The notes beneath the pieces were generated by a model that saw nothing but the letters and a program-made list of their open reading frames with translations, did no database searches and had not been told where the DNA came from. DNA of 47,806 bases from Candidatus Faecousia faecavium. GTDB taxonomy: Bacteria > Bacillota > Clostridia > Oscillospirales > Oscillospiraceae. The position numbers and the translations under genes are program-made. Location of the stretch: positions 1-47,806 of the forward strand of contig DVGO01000005.1 in NCBI GenBank assembly GCA_018712645.1, written 5' to 3'. This document shows, piece after piece, positions 15,773-24,916 of the stretch. How positions within the stretch are numbered: the first letter of the stretch is position 1; the number at the start of each line of letters is the position of its first letter.

Positions 15773-17638
15773 TTATTGCTGCTCCAGATAAATCAGCAGT
15801 ACCGCAATGTCCGCCGGACTGACGCCGGAGATGCGCCCCGCCTGACCGATGGACATGGGACGGATGGCACAGAGCTTTTCCTGGGCTTCCAGCCGCAGAC
15901 CCTTGATGGCGCGGTAGTCCAGATCTTCCGGCAGGCGGCGGGATTCTTCTTTTTTAAATTCCGCTACCTGCTTTTCCTGTCGGGCCAGATACCCGGAGTA
16001 TTTGATCTGAATTTCTACTTCTTCTGTGACGGCAGCGGGAAGCTCCGGCCGCTGGGTATCGAAGGGGGCGATGTCGGCGTAGCTCACCTGAGGCCGGCGC
16101 AGCAGGTCGGCCAGCCGTGCGGAATTGGCAACCGGTGCGGTCTGCTTTGCTTCCAACATGACATTCAGCTCCGGAGAGGCGGGGACGCCGCTGCCTTCCA
16201 GACGGGCCACTTCCTGGCGTACCAGGCGATACTTTTCTTCCACCTGCATGAGCCGCTCCTTCGGTACCAGTCCGATGGCGGCGCCGATGTGGGTCAGACG
16301 CTGGTCGGCATTGTCCTGCCGGTGCAGCAGCCGGTATTCTGACCGGCTGGTCATAATCCGGTAAGGCTCTTCCGTGCCCTTGGTTACCAGATCGTCAATC
16401 AGAGTGCCGATATAGCTGGTGTCCCGGGTCAGAATCAGGGGATCTTTGCCTTGGATTTTCAGGGCAGCGTTGATTCCTGCAATCAACCCCTGTACAGCCG
16501 CTTCCTCATAACCGGAGGTGCCGTTGAACTGCCCGGCGCCATACAGTCCGGAAACCACCTTGGTTTCCAGGGTGGGCAGCAGCTGGGTAGGATCAATGCA
16601 CTCGTATTCAATGGCATAAGCCGGGCGCATCATTTCCGCATTTTCCAGCCCCGCAATGGTATGCAGCATGGCAAGCTGTACATCCTCGGGAAGGCTGGAA
16701 GACAAACCCTGAATGTACATTTCCTCCGTGTCCAGTCCACAGGGTTCGATAAACAGCTGGTGCCGGGGCTTGTCGGCAAAGCGGACAATTTTCGTCTCAA
16801 TGCTGGGACAGTACCGGGGGCCTACGCCGGAGATGGTACCGTCGTACATGGGGGAGCGGTGGAGATTCTCCCGAATGATTTCATGGGTTTTCTCGTTGGT
16901 GTAGGTCAGGTAGCACACGGCGGAATTGTTTACCTTGTGCTCCGTCCGGAAGGAGAAAGGCTCCACCTGCTCATCTCCCGGCTGTAACTCCATTTTGGAA
17001 AAATCAATACTGCGGCGGTTGACCCGGGGAGGGGTACCGGTTTTGAACCGGCGCAGCTCCAGTCCGAGAGATCGCAGATTGTCTGCCAGTCCCACGCTGG
17101 GGTGCATGCCGTCCGGGCCGGAGGGGATGACACTTTCACCGGTGATGATGGTGCTGTCCAAGTAGGTTCCGGTGGCGATGATGACGGCCTTGGCATTGTA
17201 CTCCGCTCCCAACAGAGTGCGCAGGCCGGACACCTTCCCGTCCTGGGTGTAAACTTCCACAATCTGGGCCTGTTTCAGTTCCAGATTTTCCTGAAGTTCC
17301 AGAGCGTGCTTCATGTATTGCTGATACCGGCGGCGGTCAGCCTGGGCCCGCAGAGAATGGACTGCCGGGCCTTTGCCCCGGTTGAGCATCCGGTACTGGA
17401 TGCAGCTGTGGTCGGCGGCTACGCCCATTTCTCCGCCCAGGGCGTCCAGTTCCCGCACCAGGTGGCCTTTACCGGTGCCGCCGATGGCGGGATTGCAGGG
17501 CATGTTGCCTACGGCATCCAGATTGATGGTAAACAGAATGGTGTGCAGTCCCAGCCGGGCGGTGGCCAGAGCCGCTTCAATACCGGCATGGCCTGCGCCA
17601 ATGACGGCAACATCGCAGCTTCCTGCGAAATAGTACAT
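15773..17638 (-). CDS. mnmG: tRNA uridine-34 5-carboxymethylaminomethyl synthesis enzyme MnmG (GidA)
   Basis: 621 residues, the normal length. With MnmE it builds the cmnm5 group on U34 of certain tRNAs, using FAD, NADH and methylene-THF. The FAD dinucleotide fold [12 protein letters not shown] is at residues 11-22. The family signatures [21 protein letters not shown] and [27 protein letters not shown] are present, and so is the C-terminal MnmE/tRNA-binding domain. AAAGGAGAGG precedes the ATG. Its usual partner mnmE is not in the window; here it follows trmB by 24 bp in a tRNA-modification pair. Confidence 0.96.
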   Translation of the reverse strand: MYYFAGSCDVAVIGAGHAGIEAALATARLGLHTILFTINLDAVGNMPCNPAIGGTGKGHLVRELDALGGEMGVAADHSCIQYRMLNRGKGPAVHSLRAQADRRRYQQYMKHALELQENLELKQAQIVEVYTQDGKVSGLRTLLGAEYNAKAVIIATGTYLDSTIITGESVIPSGPDGMHPSVGLADNLRSLGLELRRFKTGTPPRVNRRSIDFSKMELQPGDEQVEPFSFRTEHKVNNSAVCYLTYTNEKTHEIIRENLHRSPMYDGTISGVGPRYCPSIETKIVRFADKPRHQLFIEPCGLDTEEMYIQGLSSSLPEDVQLAMLHTIAGLENAEMMRPAYAIEYECIDPTQLLPTLETKVVSGLYGAGQFNGTSGYEEAAVQGLIAGINAALKIQGKDPLILTRDTSYIGTLIDDLVTKGTEEPYRIMTSRSEYRLLHRQDNADQRLTHIGAAIGLVPKERLMQVEEKYRLVRQEVARLEGSGVPASPELNVMLEAKQTAPVANSARLADLLRRPQVSYADIAPFDTQRPELPAAVTEEVEIQIKYSGYLARQEKQVAEFKKEESRRLPEDLDYRAIKGLRLEAQEKLCAIRPMSIGQAGRISGVSPADIAVLLIYLEQQ

Positions 17639-17662
17639 AGGGACCTCTCCTTTCCGCCTGGG

Positions 17663-18346
17663 TTATTCCTGCTCAGATTCCGTCTTCTTTTCCTCGGCGG
17701 GCAGCTGGAAAGGCTTGCAGACCACTTCGCAGCGGTTGATGGGCGTACCCAAAGCGTGGAACTTTTCCTCGTATCCGGTCATAATGCCCACCACACCATC
17801 CTTGTGCAGATTCCGGGTCAGGTTCTTGACCTCCAGACCGCAGGCGGAGAACTCCTCCACGCTGTACTCAAACAGGGGAGCGTTGTCGGTTTTGAAGTGG
17901 ATTTCGCCGTTTTCCCGCACCACCCGGCAGTACTTGCCCAGAAAGCTGCGGTGGGTCAGACGGCGTTTGGCATTTTTCTTCCGGGGCCAGGGGTCGGGGA
18001 AGTTGATAAACAGCCGGTCGATTTCTCCGGCAGAAAAAATGTCCTCAATGGCTGCCACATCCATGTCGATGTAGAATACATTGGTCAGTCCCAGGGACTT
18101 GGCCTTTTCCATGGCAACCACCATGGCTTCCCGGCAGCGCTCCACGGCAATCAGCAGTACGTCGGGATTGGCCTGGGCGGTTTCGGCGGTGAATTTTCCC
18201 TTGCCGCAGCCCACCTCAACCCATAGGGCGGTGGCATCGGGTTTCAGACTTTTCCAGGAGCCTTTGCGCAGGGCAGGCTCTTCAATCCGGTAGGCGGCGC
18301 ACTTCTCCATTCGGGGCTCTAAGTTGCGCATTCTTCTCATTCTCAT
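17663..18346 (-). CDS. trmB: tRNA (guanine-N7-)-methyltransferase TrmB
   Basis: 227 residues from the ATG at 18346 (GGAGGA 7 bases upstream; a TTG 15 bases earlier is inside the ribosome site and rejected). TrmB makes m7G46 in tRNA with SAM. The SAM motif VEVGCGKGKF and the catalytic/substrate block INFPDPWPRKKNAKRRL are intact, followed by HFKTDN and GYEEKF. The C-terminal 20 residues are acidic. First gene of the trmB-mnmG operon, with an excellent promoter 30 bp upstream. Confidence 0.94.
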   Translation of the reverse strand: MRMRRMRNLEPRMEKCAAYRIEEPALRKGSWKSLKPDATALWVEVGCGKGKFTAETAQANPDVLLIAVERCREAMVVAMEKAKSLGLTNVFYIDMDVAAIEDIFSAGEIDRLFINFPDPWPRKKNAKRRLTHRSFLGKYCRVVRENGEIHFKTDNAPLFEYSVEEFSACGLEVKNLTRNLHKDGVVGIMTGYEEKFHALGTPINRCEVVCKPFQLPAEEKKTESEQE

Positions 18347-18375
18347 AGGCAATTCCTCCAATTTCTCAGCTTTTT

Positions 18376-18404
18376 ATTATAACAGAGCCAGAGCCTTCCG
18401 TCAA
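18376..18404 (-). promoter_or_regulatory. Promoter of trmB-mnmG
   Basis: Minus strand: -35 TTGACG (18404-18399), 17-bp spacer, -10 TATAAT (18381-18376). Nearly consensus vegetative promoter. Confidence 0.82.
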
Positions 18405-18539
18405 AGAAAATCTATGACTTTGCCGAAAAATTTTGTAAAAAACCGGCACAATGGTGCAAAGCGCAGATTTTTTTGGAAACCATGGAAATTTGGTACAGGC
18501 CGTGGTATACTAAGGAAAAATTTGCGAGGAGGCCTTGCC

Positions 18540-19082
18540 ATGCAGCGTGAAGCCTTGGAACAGAAGCTTGCCGAATTTCCTCTGTACAGTTACGATTTTC
18601 TAAGCCCGGAAGAACTGGAATTTTCCGACCGCATCCGCTGGATCTGCCAGCACGAGTGCCCCATGTACGGAAAAACCTGGGCCTGCCCTCCCGGAGTGGG
18701 AGAAGTAGAAAGCTGCAAGGCAAAGTGCCTGTCTTATGACAGCTGCCTGATGATTGCCACGATTACGGAAGTGTCGGATATCAGCAGCATTGAGGAAACC
18801 CTGGACACCCGGCCGGAGCATGAAAAGATTACCAACCAGGTTCGGGACGCCATGCGGGAACTGGGGGTCAATCCCTACATCCTGTCCACCCAGGCCTGCG
18901 CCATCTGTGAGCGCTGCGCCATTCTGGACGGAATGCCCTGCCGGATGCCGGGAAAGATGCACCCCTGTGTGGAAAGCCACGGCATCAATGTGATTCCCAT
19001 GCTGGAAAGCCGGGGATTGGATTTCCAATACGGCTCCAATGTGGTGACCTGGATTTCGCTGCTGTTCTTCAACGAAACATAA
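18540..19082 (+). CDS. DUF2284 cysteine-rich metal-binding protein
   Basis: 180 residues from the ATG at 18540 (GAGGAGG 7 bases upstream). It has many cysteines in conserved pairs: CQHECPMYGKTWACPP, ESCKAKCLSYDSC, then ACAICERCAILDGMPCRMPGKMHPC. This is the DUF2284 pattern, thought to bind metal or an Fe-S cluster; no reaction is known. A weak promoter (TGGAAA at 18483, TATACT at 18506-18511) may serve it. It is a single-gene unit ending in a terminator, next to the molybdenum genes but on the opposite strand to mocA. Confidence 0.82.
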   Translation: MQREALEQKLAEFPLYSYDFLSPEELEFSDRIRWICQHECPMYGKTWACPPGVGEVESCKAKCLSYDSCLMIATITEVSDISSIEETLDTRPEHEKITNQVRDAMRELGVNPYILSTQACAICERCAILDGMPCRMPGKMHPCVESHGINVIPMLESRGLDFQYGSNVVTWISLLFFNET

Positions 19083-19087
19083 CGTAC

Positions 19088-19122
19088 GCCCCTTCGGCAC
19101 ACAAAGCCGAAGGGGCGGTTTC
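19088..19122 (+). terminator. Terminator after the DUF2284 gene
   Basis: Perfect 10-bp stem GCCCCTTCGG/CCGAAGGGGC (19088-19097 with 19107-19116), then GGTTTCTT. Confidence 0.75.
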
Positions 19123-19899
19123 TTATTGCCGGGCCAGCCATGCCAGGGTTTCCGGGGTGTCGGCATCTTGCAGCTGCTTACCGTCGGTCAGATGCAGAAG
19201 CTTGACGGAGGCGGGATATTTCTTAGCCAGCACGCCGCCGCCTTTGCCTGCGGGCAGCGTTTTGAGCTCCGGAAAAGCCCACCGGGGGAAAAACACCGGC
19301 GCTCCTGGAGTTCCGTCAAAGGCCGGGCGCAGAATGCACTCCGGTTCATTTTTTGCCCATAGAGCCAGAGAGGCCACCGTCTGCCGGGTCAGCAATGGCT
19401 GATCCCCAGGACAGAACAGGCACCCGTCCACATCTCCCAAGGCTTCCAACCCCAGGCGCACCGTATCGCTGCGGTAGGGAAGGGCGTGCAGCAGAGCCGG
19501 AACATCCAGCTTTGCGCAAAGCTCCGCAACCTCCGGATGCCGGGTTACCACCACCCGGCGGGAGAAAATACCCTCGGTGGCGGCTATGGCTTGACAAATC
19601 ATCGGTTTTCCCCGAAAGGGAGCCATCAGCTTGTTGCCGCCGAACCGTGTGCCCAATCCGGAAGCAAGAATCACGCAGCCCGGATTTCCATAGGGGTTAT
19701 CCAAATCGACTGCCAGATCGTCGCAGATACCGGCAGTTTCCGGGAAGCCGTACCCCATGGCTTGCAGTTGGGAAAGAAGCGCTTGTTTTTCTCCTTCTGT
19801 CCCACCGGACAGAAGAATCTGCGTTTTACCGCTGCTGCGGAAAGTGTTCCAGATACAGTCTGCGGTTGGCCTGAATACAGGCATCCCGGTAGGCTTCAT
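19123..19899 (-). CDS. mocA: MocA-like nucleotidyltransferase for molybdenum cofactor
   Basis: Up to 258 residues. The nucleotidyltransferase core starts near residue 72: CVILASGLGTRFGGNKL (NTP-binding), later CLFCPGDQPLL (metal-binding Asp) and GTPGAPVFFP. MocA-type enzymes add CMP to molybdopterin for xanthine-dehydrogenase-type enzymes, which fits the adjoining hydroxylase. The start is uncertain. The ATG at 19899 gives a 74-nt overlap with the modE-like gene and an AAGGAG 13 bases away. The ATG at 19759 has no ribosome site. The segment before the core (KTQILLSGGTEGEKQALL through CDDLAVDLDNP) looks like real protein, so translation probably begins before it, perhaps by coupling to the upstream gene. 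Confidence 0.78.
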   Translation of the reverse strand: MKPTGMPVFRPTADCIWNTFRSSGKTQILLSGGTEGEKQALLSQLQAMGYGFPETAGICDDLAVDLDNPYGNPGCVILASGLGTRFGGNKLMAPFRGKPMICQAIAATEGIFSRRVVVTRHPEVAELCAKLDVPALLHALPYRSDTVRLGLEALGDVDGCLFCPGDQPLLTRQTVASLALWAKNEPECILRPAFDGTPGAPVFFPRWAFPELKTLPAGKGGGVLAKKYPASVKLLHLTDGKQLQDADTPETLAWLARQ

Positions 19900-20167
19900 A
19901 CTGCCTCAGCCACTCCTTTCCCTGGGCAGTCAGCACACTGCCGCCGCCGTCTTTTCCTCCGGTCAGACGCACTGTAAGGGGAAAGCCCAGGGCGGCTTCG
20001 GCGTTTTTTAACAGCTTCAGGGCCTTGGTGTAGGCCATATCCATGGATGCAGCGGCGCTGCGCAGAGAGCCGGTTTCCTCCACAGCCCGCAGCAGGCGGC
20101 AAGGCCCTTCTCCAAAAAATTTCTTTCCCTGGTCATCCACAAATACAATCCGGGTCACGGCTTCCAT
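19826..20167 (-). CDS. ModE-like molybdenum-responsive HTH regulator (DNA-binding domain only)
   Basis: 113 residues from the ATG at 20167. It matches the N-terminal winged-helix half of ModE (LysR-like): GEGPCRLLRAVEETGSLRSAAASMDMAYTKALKLLKNAEAALGFPL, then the GGKDGGGSVLTAQG wing. The molybdate-binding MOP domains of full ModE are absent, as in many clostridial relatives. It is read toward mocA and divergent from the hydroxylase operon, so it probably regulates both. The ribosome site is modest (AAAGGTG about 10 bases upstream). Confidence 0.82.
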   Translation of the reverse strand: MEAVTRIVFVDDQGKKFFGEGPCRLLRAVEETGSLRSAAASMDMAYTKALKLLKNAEAALGFPLTVRLTGGKDGGGSVLTAQGKEWLRQYEAYRDACIQANRRLYLEHFPQQR

Positions 20168-20216
20168 AACAGCGGCACACCTTTCTCCTGGGAGTTTTCC
20201 GTAAAACAGTATGAAA

Positions 20217-20260
20217 ATTATAACATTGGCCCTTTTCAAAATCAAGATACATGCTATAAT
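20217..20260. promoter_or_regulatory. Back-to-back promoters between modE-like gene and hydroxylase operon
   Basis: Minus: -35 TTGATT (20245-20240), 17-bp spacer, -10 TATAAT (20222-20217). Plus: -10 TATAAT (20255-20260) with a weak -35 TTTTCA (20233-20238), 16-bp spacer. The two promoters overlap, and the -10 arms form an inverted repeat (ATTATAACAT at 20217-20226 with ATGCTATAAT at 20251-20260, 9 of 10). A regulator bound here could control both directions. Confidence 0.55.
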
Positions 20261-20306
20261 GTAAAAAGAAGGAGTATGCACACGAATCGAGTAAGGAGAA
20301 TTTACC

Positions 20307-21098
20307 ATGATGAACATACGCAACTATGTTCGGGTTCAAAGACTGGAAGAGGCCTATGAGCTGAACCAGAGCCGGAGAAACCGAATCATCGGCGGAATGC
20401 TTTGGATGAAGATGGGCAAGGGCAGCATCCAGACCGCCATTGACCTGTGCGACCTGGGGCTGGACACCATTGAAGAAACCGAAGAGCAATTTTCCATCGG
20501 CGCCATGGTGACCCTGCGGCAGCTGGAGCTGCACCCGGGGCTGAATGATTATACCCAGGGGGCTATGGCAGCTGCGGTTCGGGACATTGTGGGAGTTCAG
20601 TTCCGGAATCTGGCTACGGTGGGCGGCAGCATCTGGGGCCGGTTTGGTTTTTCCGATGTGCTGACCCAGCTGCTGGCTATGGATAGCTATGTAGAGTTGT
20701 ATAAGGGCGGCCTGGTGAGCCTGGAGGAGTTTGCTACCCGTAAGCATGATAACGATATCCTGGTACGCCTGATTGTGAAGAAACAGCCGGGGCAGTTCGT
20801 TTACCAGGCCATGCGCAACCAGCGTACTGACTTCCCGGTGCTGACCTGTGCCGTTTCCCGGATGGAAGGACAGTACCGGGCGGTGATTGGTGCCCGGCCC
20901 AATCGGGCGGTGGTGCTGCGGGATGAGAAGCATTTGCTTGATGGCGGAATCACCCCGGAAAGCGCCGCTGCTTTTGCAGAGTTTGTGGCCCAGAACGTGC
21001 CCACCGGCAGCAATCTCCGGGGCAGCGCGGCCTATCGTACCCATTTGGCTGGGGTTCTGACCCAGCGGGGCATTCTGGAATTGGGAGGTAGAAGCTGA
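20307..21098 (+). CDS. Molybdenum hydroxylase FAD-binding subunit
   Basis: 263 residues, xanthine dehydrogenase/CO dehydrogenase medium-subunit family. It begins with the FAD PP-loop region (RIIGGMLWMKMGKG), followed by IGAMVTLRQLE and the FAD-contacting block FRNLATVGGSIWGRFGFSDVLT, then the CO_deh_flav C-terminal fold. It passes electrons from the Fe-S subunit to FAD in the heterotrimer. A second ATG is three bases downstream (20310). The stop overlaps the next start (TGATG). Confidence 0.88.
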   Translation: MMNIRNYVRVQRLEEAYELNQSRRNRIIGGMLWMKMGKGSIQTAIDLCDLGLDTIEETEEQFSIGAMVTLRQLELHPGLNDYTQGAMAAAVRDIVGVQFRNLATVGGSIWGRFGFSDVLTQLLAMDSYVELYKGGLVSLEEFATRKHDNDILVRLIVKKQPGQFVYQAMRNQRTDFPVLTCAVSRMEGQYRAVIGARPNRAVVLRDEKHLLDGGITPESAAAFAEFVAQNVPTGSNLRGSAAYRTHLAGVLTQRGILELGGRS

Positions 21099-21553
21099 TG
21101 GAAATCAAACTGAATCTCAACGGGCGAACTGTGACAGATCATATTGATGCGGGCCTTCTGCTGATCGATTTTCTACGGGACCACGGCTGCCTCAGCGTCA
21201 AGCGGGGATGTGAAACTTCCAACTGCGGCCTGTGCACTGTGCTGATGGACGGAAAGCCCATTTTGTCCTGCTCCATGCTGGCAGCCCGGGCGGATGGACA
21301 CAGCATCCAGACTCTGGAAGGGCTTCAGGAAGAGGCGGCGGACTTTGTGGGCTTCATTGCCGACCAAGGCGCAGACCAGTGCGGCTTCTGCAATCCCGGA
21401 TTTGTGATGAACACCATCGCTCTGCTGCGGGAAATCCCCGACCCCACCGACGACGAAATCCGTGCCTATCTGGCAGGAAACCTGTGCCGCTGCTCCGGCT
21501 ACGACGGACAGCTGCGGGGCATCCGCAGTTATCTGAACAGCCGGAAGGGATAA
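21098..21553 (+). CDS. Molybdenum hydroxylase 2Fe-2S subunit
   Basis: 151 residues with both 2Fe-2S clusters of this family. The ferredoxin-type site is C-x4-C-x2-C...C (GCETSNCGLCTVLMDGKPILSC), and the helical-domain site is C-x2-C...C-x-C (QCGFCNPGF, then NLCRCSGY). It transfers electrons from the molybdenum site to FAD. Coupled to the FAD subunit by start/stop overlap and 10 bp before the large subunit. Confidence 0.92.
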   Translation: MEIKLNLNGRTVTDHIDAGLLLIDFLRDHGCLSVKRGCETSNCGLCTVLMDGKPILSCSMLAARADGHSIQTLEGLQEEAADFVGFIADQGADQCGFCNPGFVMNTIALLREIPDPTDDEIRAYLAGNLCRCSGYDGQLRGIRSYLNSRKG

Positions 21554-21563
21554 GGAGGCCAGT

Positions 21564-23855
21564 ATGGAACAAAGACAGTATAAAACCGTAGGCAAGTCCG
21601 TCCGGAAGAAGGATTCCATGCAGCTGCTGCTGGGCAAGCCGGTGTACACCCAGGATGTGGTTCCCGATAATGCCCTGGTGGTAAAGATCCTGCGAAGCCC
21701 CCACCCCAACGCCATCGTTCGGGAGATCAACACCACTGCAGCCAGGAAGGTCCCGGATGTGGTGGGAATTTATACCTGGGAGGATGTGCCCCAGACCCGG
21801 TTTGCCATTGCCGGTCAGACTTATCCGGAGCCGTCTCCCTATGACCGGCTGATTATTGACCGCCATGTGCGCTTTGTGGGAGACGTGGTGGCAATTATCG
21901 CCGCAGAGACGGAACAGGCGGCGGAGAAAGCGAAAAAGCTGATTAAAGTGAAATATGACCTGCTGGAGCCGGTGCTGGACTTCCGCAAGGCCAAGGACAA
22001 TGCTACTTTGGTACACCCGGAGGAGGATTGGTTTCCGCCCTGCCAGGTCGGCGGCGACAACAAGCGAAACCTGGTAGCCAGCGGGCAGGAGGAACATGGA
22101 GATGTGGACGGCGTGATGGCCAGCTGCGACATTGTGCTGGACCGGACCTACCACACCAAAGCCTTCAACCAGGCCATGATGGAAACCTTCCGTACCTACA
22201 CAGATATGGACCGCTATGGGCGGCTGCATGTGGTTTCCTCCACCCAGATTGTCTTCCATGCCCGCCGGATTCTGTCCCGGGCGCTGGGCATTCCCAAGAG
22301 CAGAATCCGGGTGGAAAAGCCCCGGATCGGCGGCGGCTTCGGCGCCAAGCAGACGGCGGTGTGCGAGGTATATCCGGCCTTCGTCACCCTGAAAACCGGC
22401 CGTCCGGCCATGCTGATCTATACCCGGGAGGAATCCCAGATTGCCGGTTCTCCCCGGCATGAGATGGAAATCCGGGTGCGGCTGGGTGCCAGCAAGGATG
22501 GCAAAATCCGGGTGCTGGATCTGTACACCCTGTCCAACTCCGGCGCTTACGGCGAGCATGGCCCCACCACCGTGGGCTTGTCCGGACACAAGTCCATCCC
22601 GCTGTATACCGGAAGCCTGGAAGCTTTCCGTTTCGGCTATGACGTGGTTTACACCAATTTGCAGGCCGCCGGTGCTTACCGGGGCTACGGTGCCACCCAG
22701 GGTATTTTCGCCCTGGAAACCACCGTCAACGAGCTGGCAGAGCAGTTGGGCATGGACCCCACAGTACTGCGGGACCGGAACATGGTCAAAGAGGGCATGG
22801 TTATGCCTGCCTATTATGGGGAAGTGGCCAATGCCTGTGCCCTGGACCGGTGTATGGCCCACTGCCGGGATATGTTCGGCTGGGAGGAAAAGTACCCTGT
22901 CCGGGATATGGGCAACGGCAAGGTTCGCTGCGCCGGTGTGGCCATGGCCATGCAGGGCTCCTGCATTTCCAGTCTGGACGTGGGTTCTGCCACGGTCAAG
23001 CTCAGTGATGACGGCACCTATAACCTGATTATCGGCGCCGCGGATATGGGCACCGGATGCGATACCATTCTGGCCCAGATGGTTGCCGAATGCATGGACT
23101 GCTCGGTGGAGGATGTGGCGGTGTTTGGCGCAGATACCGATGTATCCCCCTACGATTCCGGCTCTTACGCATCTTCTACCACTTACATCACTGGCAAGGC
23201 TGTGGAAAAGGCCAGCACAGACCTGAAAAAGCAGATTTGCACCATTGGAGCCCAGATGATGGGCTGCACCGAGGAAGAAGTGGTGTTTGAAAGCACCCGG
23301 GTTCGCCGGGTGAATACTGACCAGACCGTGAGTTTGCAGGACATTTCCTACAAAGCCCAGCTGTTTAACGACCAGGTGGCCCAGGCCACAGCCACCCACA
23401 CTTCTCCAGTGTCCCCTCCGCCTTACATGGTTGGCATGGTGGAAATCGAGCTGGACAAGCTGACGGGCCTGGTCACCATTCTGGACTTCATGGCGGTGGT
23501 GGACTGCGGCATTCCCATCAACCCGGCCCTGTCCCGGATTCAGACCGAAGGCGGTTTGGTGCAGGGCATCGGACATACCCTGATGGAGAATGTGACCTAC
23601 GATGCCAAGGGCCGTCCTATGGAATCGTCCTTTATGCAGTACAAGCTGCCCACCCGTTTGGATATGGGCAAGCTCCGGGTGGAATTTGAGCACAGCTACG
23701 AGCCTACCGGCCCCTTCGGTGCCAAGTCCATCGGAGAAATTGTCATCAACACCCCGGCTCCGGCCATCGCTCACGCCATTTACCGGGCTACCGGTGTCTG
23801 GCACCGGGAACTGCCCATCACCCCGGAAAAGGTTGCCATGACCAAACCGGAATAA
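21564..23855 (+). CDS. Molybdenum hydroxylase large, molybdopterin-binding subunit
   Basis: 763 residues, xanthine dehydrogenase large-subunit family. It has the N-terminal aldehyde-oxidase hammerhead (GKPVYTQDVVPDNALVVKILRSPHPNA), the cofactor loop RIGGGFGAKQ, AYRGYGATQGIFALE, and the catalytic glutamate in PFGAKSIGE near residue 725. It hydroxylates a purine, N-heterocycle or aldehyde with water oxygen; the substrate cannot be told. Clostridial members with nearby MocA-like genes often belong to the selenium-dependent group, but no other selenium gene is seen here. AAGGAGG precedes the ATG. Confidence 0.9.
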   Translation: MEQRQYKTVGKSVRKKDSMQLLLGKPVYTQDVVPDNALVVKILRSPHPNAIVREINTTAARKVPDVVGIYTWEDVPQTRFAIAGQTYPEPSPYDRLIIDRHVRFVGDVVAIIAAETEQAAEKAKKLIKVKYDLLEPVLDFRKAKDNATLVHPEEDWFPPCQVGGDNKRNLVASGQEEHGDVDGVMASCDIVLDRTYHTKAFNQAMMETFRTYTDMDRYGRLHVVSSTQIVFHARRILSRALGIPKSRIRVEKPRIGGGFGAKQTAVCEVYPAFVTLKTGRPAMLIYTREESQIAGSPRHEMEIRVRLGASKDGKIRVLDLYTLSNSGAYGEHGPTTVGLSGHKSIPLYTGSLEAFRFGYDVVYTNLQAAGAYRGYGATQGIFALETTVNELAEQLGMDPTVLRDRNMVKEGMVMPAYYGEVANACALDRCMAHCRDMFGWEEKYPVRDMGNGKVRCAGVAMAMQGSCISSLDVGSATVKLSDDGTYNLIIGAADMGTGCDTILAQMVAECMDCSVEDVAVFGADTDVSPYDSGSYASSTTYITGKAVEKASTDLKKQICTIGAQMMGCTEEEVVFESTRVRRVNTDQTVSLQDISYKAQLFNDQVAQATATHTSPVSPPPYMVGMVEIELDKLTGLVTILDFMAVVDCGIPINPALSRIQTEGGLVQGIGHTLMENVTYDAKGRPMESSFMQYKLPTRLDMGKLRVEFEHSYEPTGPFGAKSIGEIVINTPAPAIAHAIYRATGVWHRELPITPEKVAMTKPE

Positions 23856-23863
23856 GAAAAACC

Positions 23864-23900
23864 AACCGGGAGCCGTGTTCAGACGGCTCCCGGTTTTGGC
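23864..23900 (+). terminator. Terminator of the hydroxylase operon
   Basis: 13-bp perfect stem AACCGGGAGCCGT/ACGGCTCCCGGTT (23864-23876 with 23883-23895), then TTGGCG; the T-run is short. Confidence 0.75.
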
Positions 23901-23911
23901 GTATACCATAG

Positions 23912-23944
23912 AAAAAATCCCTCTGCCAACGGCAGAGGGATTTT
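23912..23944 (-). terminator. Terminator of rpsB-tsf
   Basis: Stem ATCCCTCTGCC/GGCAGAGGGAT (23917-23927 with 23931-23941). On the minus strand it is followed by TTTTTTC; on the plus strand by TTTG, so it can act both ways. Confidence 0.82.
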
Positions 23945-23959
23945 GTGCTTTTTGAGAAA

Positions 23960-24889
23960 TTACTTGCCAGCGTTGGCAACCTGGGCAGCGACTTCGGCAG
24001 CGAAATCGTCAACCTTCTTCTCAATGCCTTCGCCCTTGACATAGTGGACAGCGTCAACAAACTTGACGGAACCGCCCAGCTTCTTGGCAGCATCGGCAAT
24101 GTAGCCAGCCACATCGCCCTTGAACAGGTCGCTGCGGACGAACTCCTGCTGCAGCAGGCAGCATTCCTTGTAGAAAGCAGCCATCTTGCCGGCAGCGATC
24201 TTTTCCTTCACAGCGGCGGGCTTGGAAGCCATCTTGGGATCGTTGTCCATCAGAGCAACCTGCACAGCCAGCTCCTTGTCCACATCGGCCTGAGGAACCT
24301 GGGTCTTGTCCCAGTACTTGGGGCTCATGGCAGCAATCTGCATAGCCACGTTCTTGCCGATCTCGGTCACATCGATGTTGCCTTCCACAGCCAGGTTTAC
24401 CAGAACACCGTGGGTGCCGCCAGCGTGAACATAAGCAACGCTGGTGTTCTCAGCAAAACGAGCGAAACGGCGGATCTGCATGTTCTCGCCGATGGACATA
24501 ACCTTCTCCTGCATGATCTCGGTAACGGTCAGCTTGGAGTTGGGGTAGGTGCAGGCCTTCAGAGCCTCCACGTCGGCGGGGTTCTGGGTAGCCACAACCT
24601 CAGCCAGATTCTTCACCAGATCCATGAAAGCATCGGTCTTGGCAGCGAAGTCGGTCTCGGAGTTCACCTCGATGACAACGCCAACACCGTTGATCACGGT
24701 AGCGTAAGCAACGCCCTCAGCGGCAATGCGGTCAGCCTTCTTGGCAGCCTTGGCCAGGCCCTTTTCCCGGAGCCAGTCCACAGCCTTGTCCATATCGCCG
24801 TCGGTAGCCTGGAGAGCCTTCTTGCAGTCCATCATGCCGACGTTGGTCATTTCACGGAGCTTCTTTACGTCCTGTGCGGTAAAAGCCAT
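23960..24889 (-). CDS. tsf: Elongation factor Ts
   Basis: 309 residues. EF-Ts recycles EF-Tu by displacing GDP. The N-terminal UBA-like domain and signature are present (DVKKLREMTNVGMMDCKKAL; the usual T-G-A-G-M-M-D-C-K is T-N-V-G-M-M-D-C-K here). The core has VNSETDFAAK, the EF-Tu-contacting region, and the C-terminal half VAMQIAAMSPKY. It follows rpsB by 27 bp, the near-universal bacterial order. Ribosome site AGGAGG before the ATG. Confidence 0.97.
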   Translation of the reverse strand: MAFTAQDVKKLREMTNVGMMDCKKALQATDGDMDKAVDWLREKGLAKAAKKADRIAAEGVAYATVINGVGVVIEVNSETDFAAKTDAFMDLVKNLAEVVATQNPADVEALKACTYPNSKLTVTEIMQEKVMSIGENMQIRRFARFAENTSVAYVHAGGTHGVLVNLAVEGNIDVTEIGKNVAMQIAAMSPKYWDKTQVPQADVDKELAVQVALMDNDPKMASKPAAVKEKIAAGKMAAFYKECCLLQQEFVRSDLFKGDVAGYIADAAKKLGGSVKFVDAVHYVKGEGIEKKVDDFAAEVAAQVANAGK

Positions 24890-24916
24890 TTTCGTATCCT
24901 CCTAAAATGTTATGAA

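Noticed and set aside
21354..23909. Very long open frame (851 codons) on the minus strand opposite the molybdenum hydroxylase genes
   Set aside because: It is the antisense shadow of clear genes in GC-rich sequence; its His/Gly-rich protein matches no family and it lacks a ribosome site.
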